Source of the DNA: PALSA-1006 sp036171275
GTDB lineage: Bacteria; Pseudomonadota; Gammaproteobacteria; Burkholderiales; Gallionellaceae
Direction of reading: 5' to 3'
Assembly: GCA_036171275.1 (NCBI GenBank)
Contig: JAVHQT010000057.1
Coordinates: 1-39,110 of the forward strand
DNA: 39,110 nucleotides
The number at the start of each line of letters is the position of its first letter. Position 1 is the first letter of the stretch. The position numbers and the translations under genes were made by a program. The notes beneath the pieces were generated by a model. It was not told the DNA's origin, made no database searches, and saw nothing but the letters and a program-made list of their open reading frames with translations. Shown here piece by piece: positions 32,370 to 39,110 of this stretch.

Positions 32370-33473
32370 TTACGGGTTTAGCAAAATTCGCAACATCCGG
32401 CGCAGTGGTTCAGCCGCGCCCCACAGTAATTGATCACCGCACACAAACGCGCTCAGATAGTCTGCACCCTGCTCCATTTTACGCACACGCCCAACCGCAA
32501 TATCCAGTTTGCCGGTAACCGCTGCTGGGGTCAGTTCGCGAACTGACATTTCGCGCTGATTGGGTATAAATTTTACCCAAGGATTGCCGGTTTGAATCAA
32601 AGTTTCAATCTCGCCCAAGGCCAATTCTTTGTTTAGTTTAATCGTTAACGCTAGGCTATGACATCGCATCGCGCCAATGCGCACACACAATCCATCCACT
32701 GGAATGTGCGTCGTGGTACCCAAAATTTTATTGACTTCAGCTTGTCCCTTCCACTCTTCTTTCGATTGACCGTTATCCAATTGCTTGTCAATCCAAGGAA
32801 TTAAACTTCCAGCTAGCGGTGCGCCAAAATTTTCGGTCGGCATGGTTGCAGAACGAATCGTTTCAGCCACCTTGCGGTCAATTTCTAAAATAGGGGATGT
32901 TGGATCGGCAAGTAAATCAGCCACCGAAGCGTGTACTACGCCCATTTGATTCAGCAACTCGCGCATATTTTGCGCACCAGCACCGGAGGCTGCTTGATAA
33001 GTCATCGACGAAACCCACTCCACCAACCCGGCGCGAAACAATCCCCCTAAACCCATCAGCAAAATACTGTTGGTACAATTTCCCCCAATGAAATTCTTAA
33101 CTCCGTTTGCCAGTGATCGCTGAATTAAATCCAGATTGACCGGATCTAAAACAATCACCGCATCGTCTTCCATGCGCAAAGTAGAAGCGGCATCAATCCA
33201 ATAACCTGCCCAACCTGCCGCACGTAATTGCGGGAAAATTTCTGTGGTGTAATCGCCACCTTGACAGGAAATAATCGTCTCCATCGCCATCAGCTGCTTG
33301 ATATTTTTCGCATCCTGCAACGGCACGCCGCGCCCTTCAACTGGCGCTTCGCCACCGACATTAGAGGTCGTAAAAAACACCGCGTCGATTAAGTCAAAAT
33401 CATGTTCCTCACGCATTCTCTGCATCAGTACCGAACCAACCATGCCACGCCAACCGATTAAACCGACTTTCAT
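32370..33473 (-). CDS. asd: Aspartate-semialdehyde dehydrogenase
   Basis: The enzyme reduces aspartyl phosphate to aspartate semialdehyde for lysine, threonine, methionine and diaminopimelate synthesis. It has 367 residues, as in E. coli. MKVGLIGWRGMVGSVL is the NADP loop, the catalytic Cys lies in GGNCTNSILLMGLGGL near 133, and the substrate/His segment is RIGAMRCHSLALTIKL. GGAGACGG precedes the ATG. It follows leuB after about 103 bases that contain a small GGGCTG...CAGCCC hairpin. A 234-base gap separates it from fimV, so fimV may have its own promoter. Confidence 0.97.
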   Translation of the reverse strand: MKVGLIGWRGMVGSVLMQRMREEHDFDLIDAVFFTTSNVGGEAPVEGRGVPLQDAKNIKQLMAMETIISCQGGDYTTEIFPQLRAAGWAGYWIDAASTLRMEDDAVIVLDPVNLDLIQRSLANGVKNFIGGNCTNSILLMGLGGLFRAGLVEWVSSMTYQAASGAGAQNMRELLNQMGVVHASVADLLADPTSPILEIDRKVAETIRSATMPTENFGAPLAGSLIPWIDKQLDNGQSKEEWKGQAEVNKILGTTTHIPVDGLCVRIGAMRCHSLALTIKLNKELALGEIETLIQTGNPWVKFIPNQREMSVRELTPAAVTGKLDIAVGRVRKMEQGADYLSAFVCGDQLLWGAAEPLRRMLRILLNP

Positions 33474-33576
33474 ATTTCCGTCTCCGTCGTTGCATTAGCG
33501 AACTGATCGCGTAACCCAAGCTATTGATCGCATTGCCGGGCTGCGCGGTGTCACTGACAGCCCAACTTTTATTGTT

Positions 33577-34641
33577 TTACAACGCTTTAAGCACTGCATC
33601 GCCCATCGCCGCACACCCGACTTTTTGCATTCCCGCTTCAAAAATATCACCGGTGCGCACCCCATCTTGCAAGACTTTGCGTACCGCTTTTTCAATGCGT
33701 TGCGACACGTCCACTCGATCAAACGTATATTGCATCATCATCGCCACGGACAAAATCGTCGCCAGCGGATTGGCAATATCCTTACCCGCAATGTCCGGCG
33801 CAGAACCATGCGAAGGCTCGTACAACCCTTTGTTATTCGCATCCAAAGAGGCTGACGGCAACATCCCGATTGAACCGGTCAGCATCGACGCTTCGTCAGA
33901 CAAAATATCGCCAAATATATTTCCAGTCAGCATTACATCAAATTGCTTAGGCGCGCGCACCAACTGCATCGCCGCGTTATCCACATACATGTGCGACAGC
34001 TCAACTTGTGGATAGTCTTTTGCCACGTCCAGCACGATTTCGCGCCAGAACATACTCGTTTCCAAGACGTTGGCTTTATCCACCGAACACATTTTTTTAC
34101 CGCGCTTCATGGCGATTTGAAAACCGATATGGGCAATGCGGCGCACTTCAGATTCGCTGTATAACATCGTATCAAAGCCTTCACGCTCGCCTTGCGCATT
34201 GGTGCGCAAACCGCGCGGTTGCCCAAAATACACATCGCCGGTCAGTTCGCGCAAAATCATTATGTCCAAACCGGCGACTAATTCAGGACGCAAGCTTGAA
34301 GCATTGACCAACTCCGGATAAACCATCGCTGGACGTAAATTTGCGAATAGATTTAAGCCTTTACGAATGCGCAATAAACCTTGCTCAGGGCGCAGCGGAC
34401 GCGGCAACGTGTCATATTGATAACCACCGACCGCGCCTAGCAAAACCGCATCAGCTTCCTTGGCTAGCTTTTCGGTGGCGGGCGGAAACGGATCGCCCGC
34501 CGCGTCATATCCCGCGCCACCCAAGTGAGCATATTCCAACTCAATTTTCAGGCCGTCGCTACGCAACGCTTCTAACACTTTAGCCGCTTGAGCAACGATT
34601 TCTGTTCCGATGCCGTCACCCGGCAACACTGCGATTTTCAT
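33577..34641 (-). CDS. leuB: 3-isopropylmalate dehydrogenase
   Basis: The enzyme carries out NAD-dependent oxidative decarboxylation of 3-isopropylmalate in leucine synthesis. It has 354 residues. MKIAVLPGDGIGTEIVAQA is at the N-terminus. LRELTGDVYFGQPRG and CSVDKANVLETSMFWREIV carry the substrate and catalytic Lys, and GSIGMLPSASL and YEPSHGSAPDIAGKDIANP the metal and NAD sites. The ATG follows immediately after the stop of an unrelated GIY-YIG-like gene (TAAATG), whose 3' end carries the leuB ribosome-binding site AAAGAGGA. Confidence 0.97.
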   Translation of the reverse strand: MKIAVLPGDGIGTEIVAQAAKVLEALRSDGLKIELEYAHLGGAGYDAAGDPFPPATEKLAKEADAVLLGAVGGYQYDTLPRPLRPEQGLLRIRKGLNLFANLRPAMVYPELVNASSLRPELVAGLDIMILRELTGDVYFGQPRGLRTNAQGEREGFDTMLYSESEVRRIAHIGFQIAMKRGKKMCSVDKANVLETSMFWREIVLDVAKDYPQVELSHMYVDNAAMQLVRAPKQFDVMLTGNIFGDILSDEASMLTGSIGMLPSASLDANNKGLYEPSHGSAPDIAGKDIANPLATILSVAMMMQYTFDRVDVSQRIEKAVRKVLQDGVRTGDIFEAGMQKVGCAAMGDAVLKAL

Positions 34642-35145
34642 TTATTTATCCTCTTTAACAACTAAATTACCGATACGCCAAAGTTTAGCTTCACTATCCC
34701 AGCAAATAACATCACTTAAATTCTTTACACTTGTTTCTTGTCTTTTTCGTGGCGTTACGCCATCTTTTTTAAACCAATGAGAAACTAAAATTACTGATTC
34801 TTTTGGTGGGTTTACTTTCTTTTTTTTGTTTTGTTTTGGTTTCCAAAAATAAATAATCGCATATTCCGCAAACTCCAAAATATCGCGAGCAAAATTCAGT
34901 GGGTATGAAACAGTTCCTAACCAAATTTTTCTTTCTCTATTGATTTCACCATTGTGTAACACATGATGTTCTGCAAAGCGTTTATCAAAACGTCTCTCCG
35001 TTATCCCGCAGTATTGAACATCACGTTCTCCACGCTGATACTTACTTAAACCGGTAAACAAATACAAACCATTTGCCCACATATCGCCCTCGGGCAATTC
35101 AGTATAGTCAAAAGGTCCAGACCAATTTATTACGATAGTTTTCAC
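34642..35145 (-). CDS. GIY-YIG-like protein inserted in the leu operon
   Basis: A 167-residue protein that I relate to the GIY-YIG nuclease fold by motif order. GLYLF (26-30) stands for GIY, VQYCGITERRF (43-53) for YIG plus the following conserved Thr/Arg, and RFAEHH (56-61) for the catalytic Arg region. EFAEYAIIYFWKPKQN (91-106) stands for the catalytic Glu with the downstream Pro...Asn. A basic KKKK patch and a WF/W-rich tail follow. The start is GTG at 35145 with AGGA upstream, 15 bases after the leuD stop. The stop abuts leuB directly. The sequence is visibly richer in A/T and Lys/Asn codons than leuC, leuD and leuB, which suggests later acquisition (inference). No intron or mobile element surrounds it. 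Function is unknown. Confidence 0.7.
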   Translation of the reverse strand: MKTIVINWSGPFDYTELPEGDMWANGLYLFTGLSKYQRGERDVQYCGITERRFDKRFAEHHVLHNGEINRERKIWLGTVSYPLNFARDILEFAEYAIIYFWKPKQNKKKKVNPPKESVILVSHWFKKDGVTPRKRQETSVKNLSDVICWDSEAKLWRIGNLVVKEDK

Positions 35146-35160
35146 TCTGATTCCTACAGA

Positions 35161-35799
35161 TTACGCAAACAACCAAGGTTGCGCTGCACGATGTTTCGCC
35201 TCAAAAATTTTGATGTCGTCCACATGCTGCAAAGTCAGTCCAATATCATCTAACCCATTCAACAAACACTGCTTGCGGTGCGCGTCCACTTCGAACGCAA
35301 TTACCGCACCGTCTGGCGCAGTGATGGCTTGTTGCGCCAAATCCACTTTCAGTTGATAACCAGGTGTTGCGTCCACCGCTTTGAACAGTGAATCCACTAC
35401 CTCCGCCGCTAATTTAATCGGCAACAGACCATTTTTAAAACAATTATTAAAGAAAATATCAGCGAAACTCGGCGCGATAATGACGCGAAAACCGTAATCC
35501 TCCAGCGCCCACGGCGCATGTTCGCGTGATGAACCACAACCGAAATTTTCGCGCGCTAGCAAAATCTGCGCACCTTGGTAACGCGGCTGATTTAATATAA
35601 AGTCCTTATTAATCAAGCGCTTAGAGTTATCCATTCCCGGTTCGCCGTGATCGAGATAACGCCATTCATCAAACGCATTGGGGCCAAAGCCAGAACGTTT
35701 AATCGACTTCAAAAATTGCTTGGGAATAATTGCGTCGGTATCGACATTGGCTCGATCTAAAGGCGCAACCAAGCCGTCTAACAATTGAAACTTTTCCAT
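35161..35799 (-). CDS. leuD: 3-isopropylmalate dehydratase small subunit
   Basis: A 212-residue subunit that pairs with LeuC to isomerise 2- to 3-isopropylmalate. Typical stretches are DRANVDTDAIIPKQFLKSIKR near residue 15, FGCGSSREHAPWALEDYGFRVIIAPSFADIFFNNCFKNG near 85-120, and the C-terminal ILDDIGLTLQH-like region. The ATG follows the leuC stop directly (TAAATG), with GGGAGTGG upstream inside leuC. It is followed after 15 bases by the GIY-YIG-like gene and not by leuB. Confidence 0.97.
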   Translation of the reverse strand: MEKFQLLDGLVAPLDRANVDTDAIIPKQFLKSIKRSGFGPNAFDEWRYLDHGEPGMDNSKRLINKDFILNQPRYQGAQILLARENFGCGSSREHAPWALEDYGFRVIIAPSFADIFFNNCFKNGLLPIKLAAEVVDSLFKAVDATPGYQLKVDLAQQAITAPDGAVIAFEVDAHRKQCLLNGLDDIGLTLQHVDDIKIFEAKHRAAQPWLFA

Positions 35800-37212
35800 T
35801 TATAACCACTCCCTGACATCGACAAAATGACCGGCAATCGCTGCTGCCGCCGCCATTTCTGGGCTGACCAAATGGGTGCGACCGCCCTGCCCTTGTCGGC
35901 CTTCAAAATTGCGATTCGACGTGGAAGCACACCGTTCACCTGCTGCCAGTTTGTCGTCATTCATCGCCAAACACATCGAACAACCGGGGTCGCGCCATTC
36001 AAAACCGGCTTCGATAAAAATTTTGTCCAAGCCCTCTTGTTCCGCCTGTGCTTTCACCAAACCCGAACCGGGCACAACCATGGCTAATTTGACATTCGCT
36101 GCGACTTTTTTACCCTTCGCCACCGCAGCGGCGGCGCGCATATCTTCAATCCGTCCGTTGGTACACGAACCGATAAACGCTTTGTCGATTTGAATGTGCG
36201 TCAGCGGCGTGTTCGCCGTTAAACCCATATACTGTAAGGCGCGCTCCAGATCACTTCGCTTGCCCGCATCGCTGATTTGCGCTGGGTCAGGTACGCAACC
36301 ATCAACTGACAACACCATTTCTGGCGACGTGCCCCACGTCACTTGCGGCTTAATTTGGGTTGCATCCAGCAACAAGGTCGCATCAAATTTTGCCCCTGCA
36401 TCACTGTGCAAAGTGCGCCAATAGGTAACGGCTTGCTGCCACTGTTCACCTTGCGGCGCAAACGGGCGACCTTGGCAATAGGCAAAGGTAATTTCATCCG
36501 CTGCGACCATGCCCGCGCGCGCGCCGGCTTCAATTGCCATATTACATAAGGTCATGCGCGCTTCCATACTCAAGGCGCGCACGGTTGAGCCACCAAATTC
36601 GAGCGCAAAACCGGTACCGCCCGCCGTGCCGATCCGACCAATCACTTCCAGCGCAATGTCTTTCGCCGTCACGCCTTTACCCAGCGCGCCATCGACTTGC
36701 ACCAACATGGTTTTAGATTTTTTCGCCACCAGACATTGCGTCGCCATCACGTGTTCTACTTCTGACGTGCCAATACCATGCGCCAACGCACCAAACGCAC
36801 CGTGCGTGCTGGTATGCGAATCGCCGCAAACCACGGTCATGCCCGGCAAAGTCGCACCCTGCTCCGGTCCCATCACATGCACCACGCCTTGGCGAATGTC
36901 GTTCATTTTGAATTCAGTGATGCCATATTCGGCGCAATTCGCATCGAGTGTTTCCACTTGTAAACGCGAAATCGGGTCTTCAATACCCGTAGTGCGCTGC
37001 CGATGCACGGTGGGCACATTGTGGTCCGGCACCGCCAAAATCGATCCGCTACGCCAAGGGCGGCGCGCAGCCAGTTTTAAGCCTTCAAAAGCTTGCGGAC
37101 TCGTTACTTCATGCACCAAGTGCCGGTCAATATAAAGAAGGGAAGTGCCATCTGGCGCAGTGCGCACCAGATGAGTATTCCAAAGTTTGTCATACAAAGT
37201 TTGAGCGTTCAT
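35800..37212 (-). CDS. leuC: 3-isopropylmalate dehydratase large subunit
   Basis: A 470-residue aconitase-family subunit with a 4Fe-4S cluster. TLYDKLWNTHLV is at the N-terminus, CGDSHTSTHGAFGALAHGIGTSEVEHV near 130, the first cluster Cys in FIGSCTNGRIEDMR, and the other two in DPGCSMCLAMNDDKL. NRNFEGRQGQGGRTHLVSPEMAAAAAI is close to the end. It is the first gene of the leu run (leuC-leuD-giy-leuB) followed by asd. It is divergent from the HAD phosphatase gene across 234 bases. I see no leucine-rich leader peptide upstream. Confidence 0.97.
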   Translation of the reverse strand: MNAQTLYDKLWNTHLVRTAPDGTSLLYIDRHLVHEVTSPQAFEGLKLAARRPWRSGSILAVPDHNVPTVHRQRTTGIEDPISRLQVETLDANCAEYGITEFKMNDIRQGVVHVMGPEQGATLPGMTVVCGDSHTSTHGAFGALAHGIGTSEVEHVMATQCLVAKKSKTMLVQVDGALGKGVTAKDIALEVIGRIGTAGGTGFALEFGGSTVRALSMEARMTLCNMAIEAGARAGMVAADEITFAYCQGRPFAPQGEQWQQAVTYWRTLHSDAGAKFDATLLLDATQIKPQVTWGTSPEMVLSVDGCVPDPAQISDAGKRSDLERALQYMGLTANTPLTHIQIDKAFIGSCTNGRIEDMRAAAAVAKGKKVAANVKLAMVVPGSGLVKAQAEQEGLDKIFIEAGFEWRDPGCSMCLAMNDDKLAAGERCASTSNRNFEGRQGQGGRTHLVSPEMAAAAAIAGHFVDVREWL

Positions 37213-37446
37213 AATTTTTCAATCGTCGCGAGGGGCGCGATTATGCCACAGCTATTCGCACTCTGAGAAAGGCAAGCATTAAATTCTGTTTTTGCAATCG
37301 AAACACTGATTTATTCCTTTCGTGGTAAGCCCGTCGACGCGATTAGGGCGAAAGGCTTATCCCATCAGCGCTTCTCAAATGCGACAAATTCCCGGACCCG
37401 CCGCCAAGATACGTTATTATCACGCCCCATTTTTTGAGACAGAACC

Positions 37447-38100
37447 ATGCGTTACGAATTGATAGTATTTGACTGGGACGGAACGGTGATGGATTCGACA
37501 GCATTGATTGCCAGCTCGATTCAAGCTGCGTGCCGTGATTTGAATTTACCGATTCCTACGGACGAAACCGCGCGTCATGTGATTGGTTTGGGCTTACAAC
37601 AAGCGTTAATGATTGCGGTGCCTGACGCGCACGAATCTCAATATGACAGTTTGGCGGCACGTTATCGTGTCCATTTTTTGGCACAGGATGCCGCCATACC
37701 TTTATTTGCCGACGCCGCTGAAACCATTATTGAGTTGCATCAACAAAACTATTTATTGGCGGTTGCAACGGGCAAAAATCGTCACGGCTTGCAACGAGCA
37801 TTGGAATCGAGCGGGCTTAAGCAATATTTTCATGCCACTCGCACGGCAGATCAGACTTTTTCCAAACCGCATCCGGCCATGTTGTTAGAATTGATGGACG
37901 AACTCAATGTCCGCCCAGAACGCACGCTGATGATTGGTGACACCACACACGATTTACAGTTGGCGCAAAACGCCGGTGTTGCGGCAGTCGCCATGAGCCA
38001 CGGCGCACATCCAGCCGAGCAACTCGCGGCGCTCAAACCGCTCGCCGTACTGGACAATTTCGCGGCACTACAGCGCTGGCTAGCTTTAAAGAAGCACTGA
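37447..38100 (+). CDS. HAD-superfamily phosphatase (Gph/YieH-like, rluC-sppA-associated type)
   Basis: A 217-residue haloacid-dehalogenase hydrolase. The nucleophile is Asp9 with acid/base Asp11 in VFDWDGTVMDS. Motif II is the Thr of LAVATGKNRHGL, motif III the Lys of TFSKPHPAMLLELM, and motif IV is MIGDTTHDLQLAQNAG. The helical cap at about 16-90 is of the phosphoglycolate-phosphatase type, but the substrate is not evident. In many gammaproteobacteria a gene of this kind lies between rluC and sppA. Here sppA follows after 104 bases and rluC is replaced by leuC on the other strand. The same 14-base string occurs just before and just after the gene. Confidence 0.9.
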   Translation: MRYELIVFDWDGTVMDSTALIASSIQAACRDLNLPIPTDETARHVIGLGLQQALMIAVPDAHESQYDSLAARYRVHFLAQDAAIPLFADAAETIIELHQQNYLLAVATGKNRHGLQRALESSGLKQYFHATRTADQTFSKPHPAMLLELMDELNVRPERTLMIGDTTHDLQLAQNAGVAAVAMSHGAHPAEQLAALKPLAVLDNFAALQRWLALKKH

Positions 38101-38204
38101 TTTATTCCGTTTGTACTGCGCCTTCAATACACTCAGGACAAACGCTTGATTGATTCATCGCTTACTTAACTTTTTGATTATATTTAACTTTTTTAAGGAT
38201 AATA

Positions 38205-39110
38205 ATGTCTGAAAACCATTGGCAACAAAATGTTTTAGAGAAACTGGCTTTAGCTGCAGTACAAGAACAACGGCGCGCACGACATTGGGGTATCTTTTTT
38301 AAAGTACTGACTTTCGGCTATTTATTTCTGATTTTATTTTTGATAATGGGCTGGTTTGGCGAGCATGGTGATCATACTTTGTCCGGCAAACATACCGCCT
38401 TGATCGATTTAAACGGCGTCATTGCAGCGGATAGCAACGCCAATGCTGAAAATTTAATTGCCAGTTTGCAAGAGGCGTTTAAAGATCCCAATACGCAAGG
38501 TGTCATTTTGCGCATCAATAGTCCCGGCGGCAGTCCGGTGCAAGCGGGGTATGTGAATGACGAAATTCGTCGCTTGCGAGCGTTGTATCCAAAAACGCCG
38601 CTGTATGTGGTGGTCGAAGATATGTGCGCTTCTGGTGGTTATTACATTGCGGTGGCGGCCGATAAAATTTTTGTGAATAAAGCCAGCATCGTTGGCTCAA
38701 TCGGTGTGCTGATGGACGGTTTTGGTTTTACGGGGACGATGGAAAAATTAGGTGTGGAACGTCGTTTAATGACGGCGGGTGAAAACAAAGGATTTATGGA
38801 TCCTTTTTCACCGCGCAATCCGAAGCATGAAGAATTCACCCGCGCCATGTTAGGCGAAATTCATCAGCAATTTATCAACGTCGTCAAACAAGGGCGCGGC
38901 GCACGCTTGCATGAAACACCAGAAATGTTTAGCGGCTTGTTTTGGTCGGGTGAAACCAGTATCAAAATGGGCTTAGCGGATGAAATTGGTAGCGTGGAAT
39001 CGGTGGCACGCGAGGTGATTAAAGCTGAAAACATTATCGATTTTACCTCGCACGAAGGTCTGGCCGATCGGCTAGCGAAAAAATTTGGCGCCGGCGTTGC
39101 CAGCGCTTTC
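38205..39110 (+). CDS. sppA: Signal peptide peptidase SppA, short (S49) form, 3' end beyond window
   Basis: The first 302 codons of a membrane serine protease that degrades cleaved signal peptides. There is one membrane anchor at about 30-50, then the S49 core: ALIDLNGVIAADSNANAE, VILRINSPGGSPVQAGYVNDE near 100-120, the nucleophile Ser143 in DMCASGGYYIAVAAD, GSIGVLMDGFGF, and the general-base Lys195 in LMTAGENKGFMDPFSP. This is the short 36K-type, about 310-330 residues in relatives, so only a few codons are probably missing. TTAAGGATAATA precedes the ATG. The reading frame is open to the last base of the window. Confidence 0.95.
   Translation, partial: MSENHWQQNVLEKLALAAVQEQRRARHWGIFFKVLTFGYLFLILFLIMGWFGEHGDHTLSGKHTALIDLNGVIAADSNANAENLIASLQEAFKDPNTQGVILRINSPGGSPVQAGYVNDEIRRLRALYPKTPLYVVVEDMCASGGYYIAVAADKIFVNKASIVGSIGVLMDGFGFTGTMEKLGVERRLMTAGENKGFMDPFSPRNPKHEEFTRAMLGEIHQQFINVVKQGRGARLHETPEMFSGLFWSGETSIKMGLADEIGSVESVAREVIKAENIIDFTSHEGLADRLAKKFGAGVASAF

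Noticed and set aside
33524..34015. A 163-codon plus-strand frame inside leuB
   Set aside because: Antisense shadow of a clear leuB gene.
36509..37135. A 208-codon plus-strand frame inside leuC
   Set aside because: Shadow of leuC on the opposite strand, with Ser/Pro/Ala-rich nonsense composition.
37213..37446. A leucine leader-peptide attenuator before leuC
   Set aside because: No short frame rich in Leu codons followed by a terminator hairpin was seen.
1..39110. tRNA, rRNA, CRISPR arrays, phage or integrase genes
   Set aside because: I found no cloverleaf-like, rRNA-like or spaced-repeat sequence and no recombinase in the window.

Overview
The window looks like a chromosomal segment of a free-living gammaproteobacterium. 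The evidence is two FimV-type pilus/polarity proteins, the order leuC-leuD-leuB-asd-fimV-...-truA, sdhCDAB followed by sdhE and gltA, an RfaH-like factor, and an HAD phosphatase next to sppA. I cannot fix the genus. Base composition is moderate (near half GC), with AT-rich patches between genes. Both ends cut genes: cysM on the left and sppA on the right. A 10-base run of N at 17488-17497 marks an assembly gap.

Layout. 1-5358 (minus): a tightly coupled run of TonB-dependent receptor, periplasmic binding-like protein, hybrid sensor kinase and cysM. 5765-12186: a sugar-phosphate block with gnd-zwf-glk on minus, pgl divergent on plus, and pgm on minus converging on pgl. This supplies the oxidative pentose phosphate route plus glucose and glucose-1-phosphate entry. 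12397-16835 (plus): a soluble phosphorelay kinase (REC-PAS-PAS-HisKA-HATPase-REC-Hpt), a response regulator broken by a frameshift, and a BLUF blue-light photoreceptor. 16972-17469 (plus): an rfaH-like gene with an in-frame stop, next to the assembly gap and a nested inverted repeat. 17655-23642 (minus): sdhC-sdhD-sdhA-[diguanylate cyclase]-sdhB-sdhE-gltA. 23839-25512 (plus): a FimV-like protein with a C-terminal tandem motif resembling the c-di-GMP-binding MshEN domain. 25604-27589 (minus): a membrane class III nucleotide cyclase fused to TPRs and a degenerate HD-GYP domain. 27674-37212 (minus): truA, an orphan CbiQ-like membrane protein, full-length fimV, asd, leuB, a GIY-YIG-like protein, leuD and leuC. 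37447-39110 (plus): an HAD phosphatase and the 5' part of sppA.

The most striking feature is a second-messenger layer woven into the TCA-cycle locus. A CHASE3-GGDEF diguanylate cyclase lies between sdhA and sdhB, its stop overlapping the sdhB start as ATGA. Just upstream are ten tandem AACAG units, directly behind an ATG, whose copy number sets the reading frame into the cyclase. This is the architecture of a phase-variable contingency locus. The gene divergent from sdhC carries the possible c-di-GMP-binding motif, and the gene convergent with it makes cAMP (or cGMP) and carries a damaged HD-GYP. A second candidate system is the kinase-regulator-BLUF operon, where the BLUF residues fall at the same numbers as in cyanobacterial PixD.

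Functional assignments rest on motifs and gene order read by eye. No database search was run. The two interrupted genes at 15.4 and 17.07 kb lie close to the assembly gap and may be sequence errors.
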